This document shows, piece by piece, positions 33,310 through 45,798 of a stretch of DNA of 64,000 bases. This DNA is from Petrolisthes cinctipes. Its lineage: Eukaryota > Arthropoda > Malacostraca > Decapoda > Porcellanidae. The position numbers and the translations under genes were made by a program. The DNA lies in NCBI GenBank assembly GCA_033782935.1, contig JAWQEG010001220.1:310001-374000 (forward strand), given 5' to 3'. Under the pieces are notes generated by a model. The model was given only the letters and a program-made list of their open reading frames with translations, was not told the DNA's origin and ran no database searches. The stretch's first letter is position 1; each line of letters starts with the position of its first letter.

Positions 33310-34345
33310 TTGGGGGTGGTTTGAGGAAGGGTAGTGAATGGTGGTGTGAGGAAGTTAAGGCGAGTGTTTGAAGTATGGTGACAGAGGAAAGATCAGGAAT
33401 CGTATGAGTGTTACAAGGAGAAGAGAAATAGAACAAGGAGAGCTGTACGAGATGCTAAAGTGAGGACAGATAATAGGTGGGGGGGAAAGTTAACTGAAAA
33501 TTTCCAGGAAAATAAGAAAATGTTCTGGAAAGAAGTCAAAAGGATAAGGAAAGGGACATCAGGGAAAGATGAAAGGGTGAAAGCAGAGGATGGTACAGTT
33601 GGACACATGAATGGGTGGTACAGCTAGCCCAAGTGAAAGATGGTCAATTTCTCCCAATATCAAGTTCCTTAGTGCAAAATAGGAGACATCAGGGGTAGAA
33701 GTCAGTATTGAGGATGGTAATAAAAAGCAAGTACGTACCTGATAATAGACTGGTTACTCAAATGGGACAAGTACTATCTTTCACCTGGGCTGTACCACCC
33801 ATTCGTGTGTCTAAATAACTGTACCATGCTGGTTGAGAAGAAGGCAGTTGAGAGGAGATGGGCCGAATATTTTGAGGGATTGCTGAATTTTGACGAGGAT
33901 AGAGAAGCTGAGATTGTTGTGTTTGAAAGGGGAAATGGAGTAAACAGGTTGGAGGGATTAAATGGGGAGCCGATAAGAAAGAAAGAGGTGGAAAAGGCAA
34001 TTAATGAGAGTGATGAAAACAGGGAAAGCTTCAGGTTTGGATGGATGCGCTGTAGAATGTCTGAAATATGGTGGAACAAGTATGATGGAGTGGTTGGTAA
34101 GGTTGTTGATGGTGTGTTTTGACAGTAGTAAGCTCCCAATAGATTGGGTGAGTGCTTGTGTAGTACCTCTATAATTATAAGGGAAAAGGAGATGGATACT
34201 AATGTACGAGTTTCAGGGGTATAAGCCTGTTAAGTGTATAGTAGGAAAGCTGTATAGAAAAAAAAAAAAAAAGTCAGAGAGGGTACGGAGACTGTGATTG
34301 GTGAAGAGCAAGGTGGCTTTAGGAGAGGAATTAAAGAGGTTGTGT
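33310..34345 (+). pseudogene. LINE fragment of a third family ('LINE-B')
   Basis: Readings in several frames: NFQENKKMFWKEVKRIRKG near 33500; VEKKAVERRWAEYFEGLLNF near 33830; and, after a frame change, a GKASGLDG-type block near 34020 followed by WVSACVVPLY and EEQGGFRRG (about 34300-34325). This is the linker between endonuclease and RT plus the RT N-terminus of an RTE-like LINE, different from LINE-A. An A-run lies at 34257-34272. Truncated at both ends. Confidence 0.75.
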
Positions 34346-34715
34346 GGACTAGAGACGAGAGATACTTGCTACGAATGAGTGATGAGCATTATGCATGCAG
34401 TGTTGATGACGGTACCATAAGATGATACCATAATAATAAACACTTACCAACTTACACATAATAACAGCAGCAAAATATATTTAAATGAAATACACACACG
34501 TTGTACTATGGCAGAATAGTAGTAGTAACATCTTCATAATTTATGATGACATGCACTCAAGGGATATAGCCAATGCACAAAATGAATGAAAAATAGACCG
34601 TAAACGGAAAGGTTAAGTGAGATATTAATTGAATAAAATCGCTTTGCATTAACCAGATCAAAGATGGTGTAGAAGATATTGGAAAGGCTATGAGAGCACG
34701 AATACTCTTTAACAT

Positions 34716-34895
34716 GGATTCATCATCTTATATTTATTTTTCATTTATTTACGTTGCCACAAAAGGCCACGAACATAACAATATGAATAATAACAGCAAT
34801 AATATTCGTAAAAATATCAATAGCATAGAATTTAAAAGATGGTAAGGGAGTGCATAATTGCGCGAGTAAAGAAAAACAGTGTGAGAGTGTAGCTA
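34716..34895 (+). repeat. Left arm of a large inverted repeat (partner 38200-38333)
   Basis: GTTGCCACAAAAGGCC, AATAATAACAGCAATAAT and ATTGCGCGAGTA...AAACAGTG recur in the same order on the minus strand of 38200-38333. The arms are about 3.3 kb apart. They may be the ends of one DNA element, or two inverted copies of a repeat. A GCATTAACCAGATCA block occurs near each arm, but in the same orientation. Confidence 0.6.
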
Positions 34896-34898
34896 GGG

Positions 34899-35070
34899 TG
34901 GGATCTTCAAAGCATCGTAACCGCAGTTATGATTCTCGTAGCGCCATATTTGCTCGTAAGTTGCTCATAACCGCTACGATCGTATCTTCAAAGCCTCGTA
35001 AGGGAGTTTCCGTCCGCCATTATGCGCCATATTTGCTCGTAGCGCTACGAGAACTGAAAAGCACCCTTTA
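34899..35070. repeat. Diverged tandem duplication, period ~85 bp
   Basis: ATCTTCAAAGC(A/C)TCGTAA and GCGCCATATTTGCTCGTA each occur twice in the same order. Confidence 0.75.
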
Positions 35071-36669
35071 GGCTGATAGCAGGGTCGCGTAGTCGATAAA
35101 CAACCCGTAAATAGTGAGATTTGAGTTTATTTATACTTGGCGCGGCCAACACAGGCGACATAATGGTTGTTGTTGTTGTCACTTATCGGTAAATATAAAC
35201 AAGAGGAGGGGATTCAGTGAGCAGCTTAGGAGAATGGAGCTGCAAGTGTCAATTTAAACTGATGCACTGTGAAATAGAAAGTTACAAATACTTTTTTTGT
35301 GTATCATTACTTTTGGAGTGTTTAAGAATAATAGGATATAATGGTGACTTACTAATTGCAGGAAAGTGGCTTCCAGTTACCTGCAAACAAAGCAGAAATT
35401 CTTCATTGCATAGTTAGACCTAACTTAATCCATGTAGTATGAGTCTTTAATCCATAGTCCTTTGCATGAAGTGGATATTCTTAAGGTTAATAAACTTTCT
35501 TTATGATTGATTGACTTTCTAATGAAAATATTACAAGCACATTAATGTGATGTGTGAGCTGGTAACATTTAAATAACTGGAATTATATACCTACTGATAT
35601 ATACTGGAGATGTGTAAAAGGTTGACCATATTCCCGAATCTAAAGACAAAAATATGTCTCAGAATTAACTAATGCAAATATTATCATGTTGTAAAAGTCT
35701 CAATAACTTGTACCGTACATGAACCTTTCCAACCAATTCAATTAATTTTATTGAACAGTATAATTTAATACATAATTTTCACCTGTTCTCATATTACATA
35801 AGACTTGTATTTTTCTAAAATAAATGCTTTTCAACAGCATATAACAAATATGTGACTGGTATTGGTTTTTCTAAATGTTTTAATTATAGACTATAAAAAA
35901 AACTACATTTTATTTACACATGACACCTGTAAAGTTTACAGAAATCCATGATACCTCCCTAGCTATTTGTACTATTAGTTTCCTGCATTATCACAGTTCA
36001 TTACATTATATATACCTGAGTAAAAACCTGCAAATTTATGATATTGGAAAGCTGTTTGAACTCATGTACTTTCCAACAATGACTGAAAACAAAAAAACAC
36101 CAATTCCTTAATGACTACAGTACTTGTTTGGCACTCTTCACATTGCTTAAACATATCACAAATATGGCAGAGAAATTATTAAAATACAATAAGATTAAAG
36201 CCACAGTACGGCATAAGTATATCCTTATAGTTAATCTTCGAACCTTGATATGTAAATAAAACTAAGACATTAATATTATTAGCCAAAGATAAGACTGCAT
36301 TAAAAAAAAGTTGATTTTACTCAAAGAATAATAAATCTAACATGAAATGTGAATGATAAAAGCTATAATTGAAAGACAAAATATATAATGAAAATAAATA
36401 ATGTAATTTCTTAAAAAACATAAGCAGAAGTTAACAATAATTTAGATTGAAACCTACACACAAACCACACAACTAAAAACATACTTGCACACTAATAACT
36501 CTGTCACAAAATATAACACAACTTAAACCACACTAATCATTAAAAAAAAACATCACACACACACAACAAAACACACTTCACTACACACCACACCTACACT
36601 ACACATCACACATCTTCACTACACTATACACATCACAACACACCACATCTTCACTTCACTATCTTTGTA
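35071..36669. other. No recognisable gene
   Basis: Very AT-rich, then a CACAC/ACTACAC-rich stretch at 36550-36660 that resumes at 37010-37150 on the far side of the SINE. Confidence 0.5.
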
Positions 36670-36990
36670 GGGGAGGTTGCCGAGTGGTTAGTGTTCTGGA
36701 CTAGTAACCTAGAGGTCGGGAGATCGATCCTCTCAGGTGAGGGCCTGAGAATATTTACTCTTCCGATTTGAGTTTCAGGCACTAACAATAAGGCCACCGA
36801 ACGTCGTAAAACACCCTCACTGGTACCATAACAGCTGCAGTATTTGGGAATAACCCTCAATTCCCTCCCTCTGTGGCTGGGTACCAGTTCGGAAGTCGTG
36901 ACGTGTGTGTGTGAGAGTAGCAGCTGACCTGGGCCACGGTAACGGGCTTGATTAAGCCTATGTCCAGTGTCTGAACATATAAAAAAAAAA
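36670..36990 (+). mobile_element. tRNA-derived SINE with A tail (second copy at 53541)
   Basis: The head GGGGAGGTTGCCGAGTGGTT, then AGTGTTCTGG...GGTCGGGAGATCGATCC, is tRNA-like with A- and B-box features. It is followed by a tRNA-unrelated body (TGGTACCATAACAGCTGCAG, TGGGTACCAGTTCGG) and ends TGTCTGAACATAT plus ten A. Too long and not foldable enough to be a tRNA gene. Confidence 0.8.
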
Positions 36991-37251
36991 CTATGTAAAT
37001 CTTCAGTACCCTATCCATATCTTCACTACATTATACAGATCTTCACTACACTATGTAGGCTACATTTTCACTGCACATCACACATTTCACAGCACACCAC
37101 ACATCTTCACTACACTATACACATCTTCACTTCACTATACACATCTTACTATATATCATCATATTTATATACTGTACTTAAAGAGTGACATAAGGCCTTC
37201 CAGAGTCTCATACTAGAACTCTTTATATAATTAATTTTATTTGCATTTGTA

Positions 37252-37468
37252 CAGTTGCCCACACATGGAACTGGTATGGCTCGTTACTTGTGAGGTGGCT
37301 ACAACGAAAGGAAATTTAAGTGAAAAAAGATGTAGTTTGTTGACAGGCAGATAGTAAAATATTATTACTATCTGCTTATCAACAAACTATAACTTTTGCT
37401 CACTTTCTTTCACGTTGTAGGTATCTCGTTAAGTAGCGAGGCATACCAGATTCATGTATGAGCAACTG
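37252..37468. mobile_element. Palindromic MITE, Tc1/mariner-type (217 bp)
   Basis: The two halves are near-complementary over about 100 bases: CAGTTGCCCACACATGG and CTGGTATGGCTCGTTACTT on the left, and the matching reverse complement on the right. The centre is near TAGTAAAATATTATTACTA. TA flanks both ends (37250-37251, 37469-37470). Confidence 0.85.
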
Positions 37469-38008
37469 TACTTGTTCTTATTTCTATGTAACCTTATAAT
37501 ACTGTCTGGGTTGGTGTGTAAGCTATGACCTTCTCTTTTACTATAGTTTTTGCATAAAATAAACTATTCATTCATTAATTCATTCATTCTTTCATTCATA
37601 CTCTTCCTAGGAAAAGTTTGCGAGAAGAGGTAATGCTCTAGGAAACAGCGGTATTTAATGGGTTTAAGTACTTTTGATGATATACAGAATTGGATCATTT
37701 TATGCAGTTATCATATATGGAACAAATTCAAGTCTCTTTCTGTCTCTAATTATAGTTAATATGAGAAAATAAGAGCATAATTATAGTGGGTTTATAGCGG
37801 CCGGGGCAATGTTTTGAGTCAATGGGGGGTAGGGTAATAGGCTCCGCCCCTGGCTTCACTTTGGGTGTACAGGACGAGCGGCTCATGCCGCCTCCTCATA
37901 TTATACCTCCATGGTTGGAAGGAGAATAACGTTTGAGTTATAACGATAAAACCAACCATGGGATAATCTTTGAAATAGTTTCATATTCTTTCCCAGCTTA
38001 TTTTACCG

Positions 38009-38053
38009 AGCCTAACCTAACCTAACCTAAACTGGACCTAACCTAACCTAACT
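38009..38053 (-). repeat. Interstitial CCTAA (TTAGG) repeats
   Basis: CCTAACCTAACCTAACCTAA, a short break (ACTGGA), then CCTAACCTAACCTAA. This is the arthropod telomere unit on the minus strand. Confidence 0.8.
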
Positions 38054-38076
38054 AAATCAAGCACTGACATATACCC

Positions 38077-38118
38077 GTATAAGTTCACGAATATGCCGCC
38101 CGGGCGCATATTCACGAA
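38077..38118. repeat. Imperfect palindrome around CCCGGG
   Basis: AGTTCACGAATATGCCGCCC and GGGCGCATATTCACGAACT are near reverse complements meeting at CCCGGG. It sits just outside the right arm of the 34716/38333 inverted repeat. Confidence 0.75.
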
Positions 38119-38199
38119 CTGTACCCCACCAGTCGCGAAAATGGCCTGCTGGCTGCCAGTGGCAACAAGGAGTAACTCGCTCAAATCTTCGCTACCGCA

Positions 38200-38333
38200 C
38201 CGTCCTCCTCTTCACTCTCGCACTGTTTCGCTACTCGCGCAATAACTGCACCCTCTTGTTGCTATTATTATTATTATTGGCCTTTTGTGGCAGCGTAAAT
38301 AACTGAACACTAAATATAAGATGACTCCATGTA
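38200..38333 (-). repeat. Right arm of the large inverted repeat
   Basis: Partner of 34716-34895, with TACTCGCGCAATAACTGCAC and GGCCTTTTGTGGCAGCGTAA. Confidence 0.6.
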
Positions 38334-39929
38334 ACTAACCCCAAATCCAATCTCGCCTTGCATTAACCAGATCAATATTTATGAAAGCGTAGACGAAATA
38401 AATATGATAACGCGAATACCGAGAACACCCTGTGTTTCTAATAGATAAATGGAGTTATCGTATGTTTAGTACTATAATATATACTGTATGCATATATTTC
38501 TTACACATAGTTGTGAGTGTATAATGTATAAAATTGTTTGTGTGCATTAATTTTCTGATTAATAACAAGTTTACACCAGTGATGCGTCTTAAGAAATGTG
38601 ATAACAAGTCATAATTATGCTATTATGTAGTGTCATAATTAGTTTACGGTCAAATTTTCATTCGTTTTGTCCACTTGCTATATGCCATGCATGCATATCG
38701 TCATCCTCCGCTAGCCTCCTACAGAGGTGGACTCTGTCCTCATGTATTTTGTTTTGGTCGGTAGCAATTATAGCTGTTTCATGGATATGGACAAAGTTAT
38801 TCCCTGTATTCTAGGGGAAACTTCTTAGTAGGCTAAATTGGAAGGCTGTTTATTCCTCCTAACTATGTCACAAAACAGCTTATTAGTAATAGTGAGGTCG
38901 TATGTTTTCCATGTATAGTTTGAGGAATCAGCCTAGCTCCCCATTTCTCCGACAAGTCAATCTCCGGCCCTTATGAAGGAAAACAAAGCCAATCCAAACA
39001 ACTTTCCAGGTATCAATGTCATATATTGCTAAACAGTATGATATGAATTTGTGTCAACGATTGTACCATTGGTTCAAGCCATACTGGGAGCAAGCTGTGG
39101 CATAAAGGAACCGTGGGTGTACAGAATACATTGTAACTTTGAGACATCTTACCGATACAACAAGAAGAAAATTGATCGTTCGTTACTTTAATAAAATTAT
39201 TTATACGTATGACACTGTGGTTACTAAATTATTTCTATCGTGAAGCACATGGCATGTGGTATGGTAGCCTACTGATGCTTGTGCCTTGCGGCGGTGATGT
39301 CAATGCATGTATACAGCGTAACTGAAAGTATTGTGGAATACTCTGTTGTAACTGCTACAGTAAATGTGAGGCAGAGCCTATCCACCTCCATATTTCTTAT
39401 TAATAAAGTATAAAAGAAAAGCCTCAGCGCAATGCATACTTTCAAAATGGTAAGGTAACGAGAGGTGGGACCTGGGTGGGACAGTAAGCTCAAAGAAAAT
39501 GCAAGAGGAGGAGGTATAAAAGTACTGTAGTTCAAGAACTGCTGAAAGGCCAGAACGAGAACGAGTGCAAGCGTAGGAGTACCAGATGAACCCTCTATGT
39601 ACTGCCCACAACACTTCAGGCAATACTTATTATGTACTTACCCTACACCTACGGGTTGGCATGGCAACCACGGTAAATAAAGTAAAAAGACGGCGGACAC
39701 GGGCAACCGAGTGGAATTCTCTCGCTTTTTTTCAGTTACTAGATCAAACAGTCCCCGGCATCCATTGGCCACCCACCCACAAAATTTGTAACAGTGTCTG
39801 CTCGCATTCTTTTTGCCTCTCGTGTAGTTAAATGCCTTCTTAGTTGGATCAACTATAAACATGATCATTAAACTCCTGAAAATATTCCCACTAAAACAGC
39901 AAATACAATTTTTTGTACGCCCTCTGACC

Positions 39930-40795
39930 AAGGTATTGACGCCTTGCTAACTTCTGAATCATGAACCCTTGACGTTTAAAAATGAAGCGCTCACTAAAGC
40001 TTAACCATAAAGGGGCCACATTACTATAGTCTTTTTGAAATATACCGAGCGCTGAGGCGTTGGCCACTTCCGAGATTTACCTGACTGCTACGTTGCCAGC
40101 TGGCAGATCTCTTCTGGACAATTATGGGATTAGATCCTCATTAAAAATGAGTCAACCCACAGCCTGTTCCAACGGTGGTGTAGCCTGTTCTCTCTCCCTC
40201 ATCTGTTGCCTATATATCGCTTGCAGTTAACAAGACATAAAAGTAAATCTTTCATTTTCTGTGGACACATTATGTTGTATTATAAATGCGACACTTTTCT
40301 GAGGATATAACTTATTTACATTATAAATAAGTACTTTCTCTCGATTATGTAAAACATGATAGTAAGTAGCAGAGGTGCCGCTCCATCATGAAAAGTGAAG
40401 GTAGTGACCTGCTTAATTGACAGGTGGAGCTTATGCACTTATCCCTGAGTACACTCACCCTAGGTGCACTGGCAACGTCGGAAGAATATTCCGCCCAGTG
40501 TTGTGATACATATATATTATCATTGTTAATATGAGAAGTGAATGATACTTTCATATACCTACATGGCCTTAGTAGTGCAGTAAATGCCTACGCAGTAATT
40601 TAGATTAATTTAGCATTAGTAAATAGCCGATGTGAGAGCGAGAAGTGTATTGGTCTGATTCGGCAACATTGTGGGAGGGAAAAACATCCCATCAGCCAAC
40701 GCCTCAGCATACTTCAAAAAGACTACCTGTATAGGAATTTAGGTTTTAAAAGTCAGGGTTTCATGGTTCAGAGAGAGATGTCAATCCCCATCTTA
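39930..40795. mobile_element. Element with long inverted ends (~120 bp arms), class uncertain
   Basis: The left arm (CTGAATCATGAACCC...TAGTCTTTTTGAA...GCTGAGGCGTTGGCC, to about 40053) recurs as the reverse complement in 40680-40790 (GCCAACGCCTCAGC...TTCAAAAAGACTA...GGGTTTCATGGTTCAG). The outermost GGTATTGAC/GTCAATCCC may be the ends. I found no target duplication and no transposase. Confidence 0.6.
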
Positions 40796-41274
40796 AAAAA
40801 AAAAGCTCATGCCAGCTTTAGGCAGTTCCTAAAGTACTTTGCCTCCAGTCCATCCCACACCCACACAATTAGGGCATTACTATAACCCAGTCCACTATCA
40901 AAGGTTGTGGGCATGGGTAATGTCCCAACCAGATAAACCATATATATTTATGAATACCCTTTCTTGCAGGTTTGATGGCTGAATAACTAATCTACAAGAC
41001 TCCAGCTAGAGTTCAATATGTTGACGCCCTAACAGAAGCTTAAGAATGCATTCAGCAGGCAGTCACAAATTTTACAGGTGCTTCAGACATGGCAAGTCAC
41101 TTTTCTGCTCATGCCACATACACTAAGCCATTTATATGCATTTCTCATAGTCACTTTCCCCATTTGCAAATCTTAAACCCACCAAACCTAATCAATTAAC
41201 TAAATGTTTCAATATATAATTTCATATTTATAAGACTGCAGTATAGAGAATGGAAACAAACTTAACATACTCGG

Positions 41275-41280
41275 TTTATT
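41275..41280 (-). terminator. Poly(A) signal of the BiP gene
   Basis: AATAAA on the minus strand, 165 bases past the stop codon. It is the first good match downstream. Confidence 0.7.
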
Positions 41281-41444
41281 ATAAACAAAATCTTATTCAC
41301 ACTTGGAATGAACTTGTGCTACCATACAAAAAAGTGAGGACATTCAGACAATGAGATGAATTCTAAACTTTCCATGAAAATGAATGATGGACCATTCTTT
41401 CATCCTTATCCTGCAATAAGTTATTTCCTTAAACCCTATCATAA

Positions 41445-44400
41445 TTACAATTCATCCTTATCATATTCTTCATCATCCCCACTGGGAGGAGGACCACCAG
41501 CACCCTGGTAAAGCTTAGCAATGATTGGCTGAACAATTTCCTCCAATTCCTTCTTCTGGGTCTTGTATTCTTCTGCATCAACATCAGCATTGTCTTCCAA
41601 CCATTTGATCTTCTCATCAATAGCTTCTTCAATCTTTTCTTTGTCTTCATCACTCAATTTTGCTCCAAGCTTTTCCTTGTCGTTTACTTGATTTTTCAAA
41701 CTGTAAGCATAAGACTCCAGTTCATTTCTTGATTCCACCCGTTCCTTCAATTTTTTATCTTCATCAGCAAACATTTCAGCATCCTTGATCATGCGGTCAA
41801 TGTCCTCAGGTGTAAGGCGGTTCTGATCATTGGTGATTACAATCTTTTCCTTGTTGCCAGTTCCCTTATCTTCTGCAGACACTTGCAAGATACCATTGGC
41901 ATCAATCTCAAATGTTACTTCAATCTGGGGCACACCTCTCGGAGCAGGGGGGATGCCAGTTAGATCAAACTTTCCAAGAATGTGGTTGTCCTTTGTCATT
42001 GGCCTTTCTCCTTCAAAGACCTGGATTGTCACAGTATGCTGGTTGTCAGAGGCAGTCGAAAAGATCTGACTCTTCTTTGTAGGGATTACAGTATTGCGAG
42101 AAATCAGCTTGGTCATTACTCCCCCAACAGTCTCTATACCAAGGGTCAGTGGATTGACATCAAGGAGAACCAGGTCATTTGTGTCATCTTCACCTGACAG
42201 CACACCTGCCTGAACAGCAGCACCATATGCCACAGCCTCATCAGGGTTGATACCTCGTGATGGTTCTTTGCCATTGAAAAATTCCTTCACCAGCTGCTGG
42301 ATCTTTGGGATTCTGGTAGAGCCTCCAACAAGGACAATTTCGTCAATTTCCTTTTTCTGCAAGTCAGAGTCCTCAAGAACTTTCTGAACTGGCTTCATGG
42401 TTGACCTGAACAAGTCCATGTTGAGCTCTTCAAACTTTGCCCTCGTCAGTGTCTCAGAGAAGTCTTCACCCTCAAAGAAAGATTCAATCTCAATCCTGAC
42501 CTGGTGACTGGCAGACAGAGACCTCTTTGCCTTTTCTACCTCACGACGAAGCTTCTGTACTGCACGGTTGTCTTTTCTGATATCCTTCCCCTTCTTTTTC
42601 TTGTAGAGCTTGATGAAGTGATCCATGACTCTCTGATCAAAGTCTTCACCACCAAGATGAGTGTCTCCATTTGTAGCCACAACCTCAAACACTCCAGAAT
42701 CGATTGTAAGCAGAGATACATCAAAAGTACCACCACCAAGATCAAACACCAAGATGTTCTTCTCCCCATCCTTTTTGTCAATGCCATAAGCAATAGCTGC
42801 TGCAGTTGGTTCATTGATAATCCTCATGACAGTAAGCCCTGCAATGACACCAGCATCCTTGGTGGCCTGACGCTGGGCATCATTGAAGTAGGCAGGGACA
42901 GTAACAACAGCATGGGTAATAGTCTTGCCAAGATAGGCCTCAGCAACTTCTTTCATTTTCCCAAGAACCATGGCAGAGATCTCTTCAGCAGCAAACACCT
43001 TCTCACCCTGAGCAGTGGTCACTTGGATGTGAGGCTTGTCATTTTTCTTTATTACCTTGAAGGGGAAGAACTGAATGTCATGCTGAACAGACTTGTCACT
43101 CCATTCTCGGCCAATGAGTCTTTTGGCATCAAAGATGGTGTTCTCTGGATTTGTAGTAAGCTGGTTCTTGGCAGAGTCTCCAATCAATCTCTCCCCATCA
43201 GCAGTGAACGCCACATACGATGGAGTGATGCGGTTACCCTGGTCATTGGCGATTATCTCCACTCGTCCGTTCTTGAACACACCAACACTGAAAAAGATAT
43301 TAAAACATTAGAGAAGGCTTGCAAGCATATTATAAATACACTTTCATTTATATGTCCAGACTAACTTCCATAACTGTCAATATTCCCAGCTTAGGCCTAA
43401 CTAAGCAAGGTTTATTTGCCTCAATACATTGGCACATTTTGGAATGCTAATGCCAATCTTTCCCCATTTTACCAGTTTTTGGATCAAGATAAATATAAAA
43501 ATAGAGTCTAAGGGGAGAGGTTAAACTTTGCATACTAAAAAATCTTATTGTGCAAGTGGTGCTTGATATACCAATGCACTGCAACATATGTGTCTTGTCC
43601 ACCACCTGCCAGATTGAAACATTGGTCGTTTAATTGTGTGTATATTACCCTAGAACAGGGTTGTCAAACTCATTACCCCAGCGGGCCACATTCAATTAGA
43701 GTATACAGTACACGGGCCAGATAATTATGAACAGATCAATACCACTTAAGTAATATAATAATATTGGATTAATGATAATGAAAATAATAATAAGGTAAAT
43801 TTTATCTACACTTGTGTTTACGTGTAAAGTTAAACATAAGGCAGGCGGACTCTGGTTCAGAAATTGATAAAATTTCAGATAACTGAACTTCAAAATTAGA
43901 TAGCCTGCCATGGGAATAAATTAACTGACATGCTTTCAACTGACCCTACCCATCACCTATCATATCAATTCCCAGTATTTTGGATTTTTAACCCTTACAG
44001 GTCTAATATGCAGATATACAAATTTCAATAGCTGTCCCCATAGGTTCTGGGTCACTAACTCCACTCAGTAGTCTGATTAATCGATCGATATTAGACGCCA
44101 CAACATAGAGGTCTTGTAGCGCCAGAAAAAAGTGATTGAGGCAAAACAGCAAGCAGGTAGGAAATTGAAAGAAAAGAGGGACAGTTGAACTAAAATCTAG
44201 TGGCTGGGGCCAAAGGGGCACCAAAACCCTTAAAGTATTGCCCACATCACTAATGCAGGCAGTAGTAAATCTTTTACTTTAATAGTAAATTCAGGTACAG
44301 CCATTGCTGATAGTGCTGGACCAGGGTCCAAGAAGTGTTGGAGAGCAACTGAATAGTTTCGAAAAGCGAGCCTTCTATACCTCTCAACATTGAGAATGGT

Positions 44401-45372
44401 TTGAAAAATTCGCGTGTTCGAACTCTACTCACTTTCTCTCCAACACTACTTGGACCCTGGTCCAGCACTATCATAAGCCATGGCTGTACATACTGTATAG
44501 TGATCTGGTTGGACATGTGGAGATTGAAATTGGTACACTATTCCAACTGATGGGTACATGCCGTTTTGTGGCTACACATGGGATTAAACAGTGCCACAAC
44601 AATGGGAAGAGCATAGGCCTATGCATAATGTCCTTATATAATAAGAATTCAAATTCAAAATTGCAAGCTATACCGTACCCATTAGATATACTAATGTATT
44701 GTAGCTGCTAATTTTCAGCCGATCCTACTAATACTTGAATAAAGTGCGTAGCATATCACTGTCTTGTTAATTAGAACACCGGTATGAAGGCTTTATAGTG
44801 ATTAAAATAAGTTAATGGTAATATTCAGTTATCTATATTACACATTCGATACACAAGTTCCGACATACGTTAACCATTGAAGTAGTCGCCTATATACAGT
44901 ATTTCAAAATGAAATTCAGGTATCGACAGGACATTGAGCTCGTAGACCTGGTCAAATTATTTATTGCATTTATGCATGTGAACCTAACATTTAACCTTTA
45001 AACAACAAAGTCACAGGATTTACTGTAGCAAGCATGCAGTACTTTTAAAACCTACAAAAGGTAATTAATGTTGGAAAAAGATACATGCAATTTTTGCGTC
45101 AAACATTGCCATTTCAGATGACATGCTGAAAAATAGCAGGTTTCTTCCTGGGGCATCATGAGCAGAGCCAATCATTTACAGAAATATCAGACTCCTACTC
45201 AATAGTTTTCTTACCACGTAAACAAAGTTAAAGATCATCTTAAGGCTTACCAAGAGTATGTAGTTCCTAGATCAATCCCTATAACTGTCCCAACATCTTC
45301 CTTCTTATTTTCCTTGGCAGCCACCAGGACAGCTACAACTGCCACTAGGGCCAGTGCAGTCCAGCACCTCAT
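41445..45372 (-). CDS. HSPA5: ER chaperone BiP/GRP78 (HSP70 family), complete
   Basis: Coding exons are 45372-45251 and 43287-41445, joined across a 1.96 kb GT-AG intron inside codon 41 (TG|T, Cys). The protein is 654 residues, the same length as human BiP. Residues 1-19 are a signal peptide ([19 protein letters not shown]). [10 protein letters not shown] (32-41) is the phosphate-binding loop. [15 protein letters not shown] and [14 protein letters not shown] complete the HSP70 ATPase signatures. The hydrophobic linker [11 protein letters not shown] precedes the substrate-binding domain. The protein ends YDKDEL, the ER retrieval signal. It folds secretory proteins with ATP in the ER lumen and is the main sensor partner of the unfolded-protein response. 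The promoter elements at 47451-47571 agree. An AG acceptor just before the ATG shows a further upstream, non-coding exon. No damage is seen. Confidence 0.97.
44071..44262 (+). mobile_element. SINE-X copy 4
   Basis: It begins GATTAATCGATCGATATTAG and runs through GGAGGTCTTGTAGCGCC-like head sequence, GAGGGACAGTTGAAC, GTGGCTGGGGCC and AAACCCTTAAAGTATTGCCC to a degraded hairpin. No clear duplication. Confidence 0.8.
44298..44486. mobile_element. MITE with long inverted ends, TA-flanked (189 bp)
   Basis: CAGCCATTGC...TGATAGTGCTGGACCAGGGTC at the left and its reverse complement at the right (about 50 bp arms). TA flanks both ends. Tc1/mariner type is likely. Confidence 0.75.
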
Positions 45373-45374
45373 CT

Positions 45375-45767
45375 CTGGAAAGGAACAATATCATACTGCA
45401 ATTACAGAAAATTTAAAATCTTACAAATAAAGGGTGTAAGTACAAGCCTTAGCTGCTACATTAGCACCTATGTGGAAGGACTAACTCATAGGGGTAAAAG
45501 TTTAATGCCACCTCTGCCAGGTTTCTGGTTCAAGTTTGTTAGTAGGAAAATAGTTAAAAGAGAATAGACTTTAGACAGGGACAAATACACACTGGCAAAA
45601 TTGAATAGTGAAATATGGTTACCAGTGTCTAAATTTAGCCATCTGGCAGAGGTAGTTTTACATCCCGCAAGCTCTACCGATTTTTGGAGTATTTACAGTT
45701 TAGTTCAACACTCTTAAATTTATAAAACAACTGACAAGCATGTTAGACTATTACTCTTCACTTCTCA

Positions 45768-45798
<31 letters not shown>

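Larger units (their letters stand above)
43288..45250 (-). other. BiP intron 2, with repeat insertions
   Basis: It holds a hAT-end-like stretch (43655-43720, CAGGGTTGTCAAACTC and GGGCCA phrases), SINE-X copy 4 and a mariner-type MITE. Splice sites are clean: GTAAGC donor, TTTTTCAG acceptor. Confidence 0.8.

Noticed and set aside
36670..36740. tRNA gene
   Set aside because: A/B-box-like motifs are present but the cloverleaf is poor, and the sequence continues into a 320 bp repeated body with an A tail: a SINE.
42504..43364. 286-codon plus-strand ORF opposite BiP
   Set aside because: Antisense shadow of the BiP coding exon.
43655..43720. Complete hAT element in the BiP intron
   Set aside because: CAGGGTTGTCAAACTC looks like a hAT end, but I found no partner end or 8 bp duplication.
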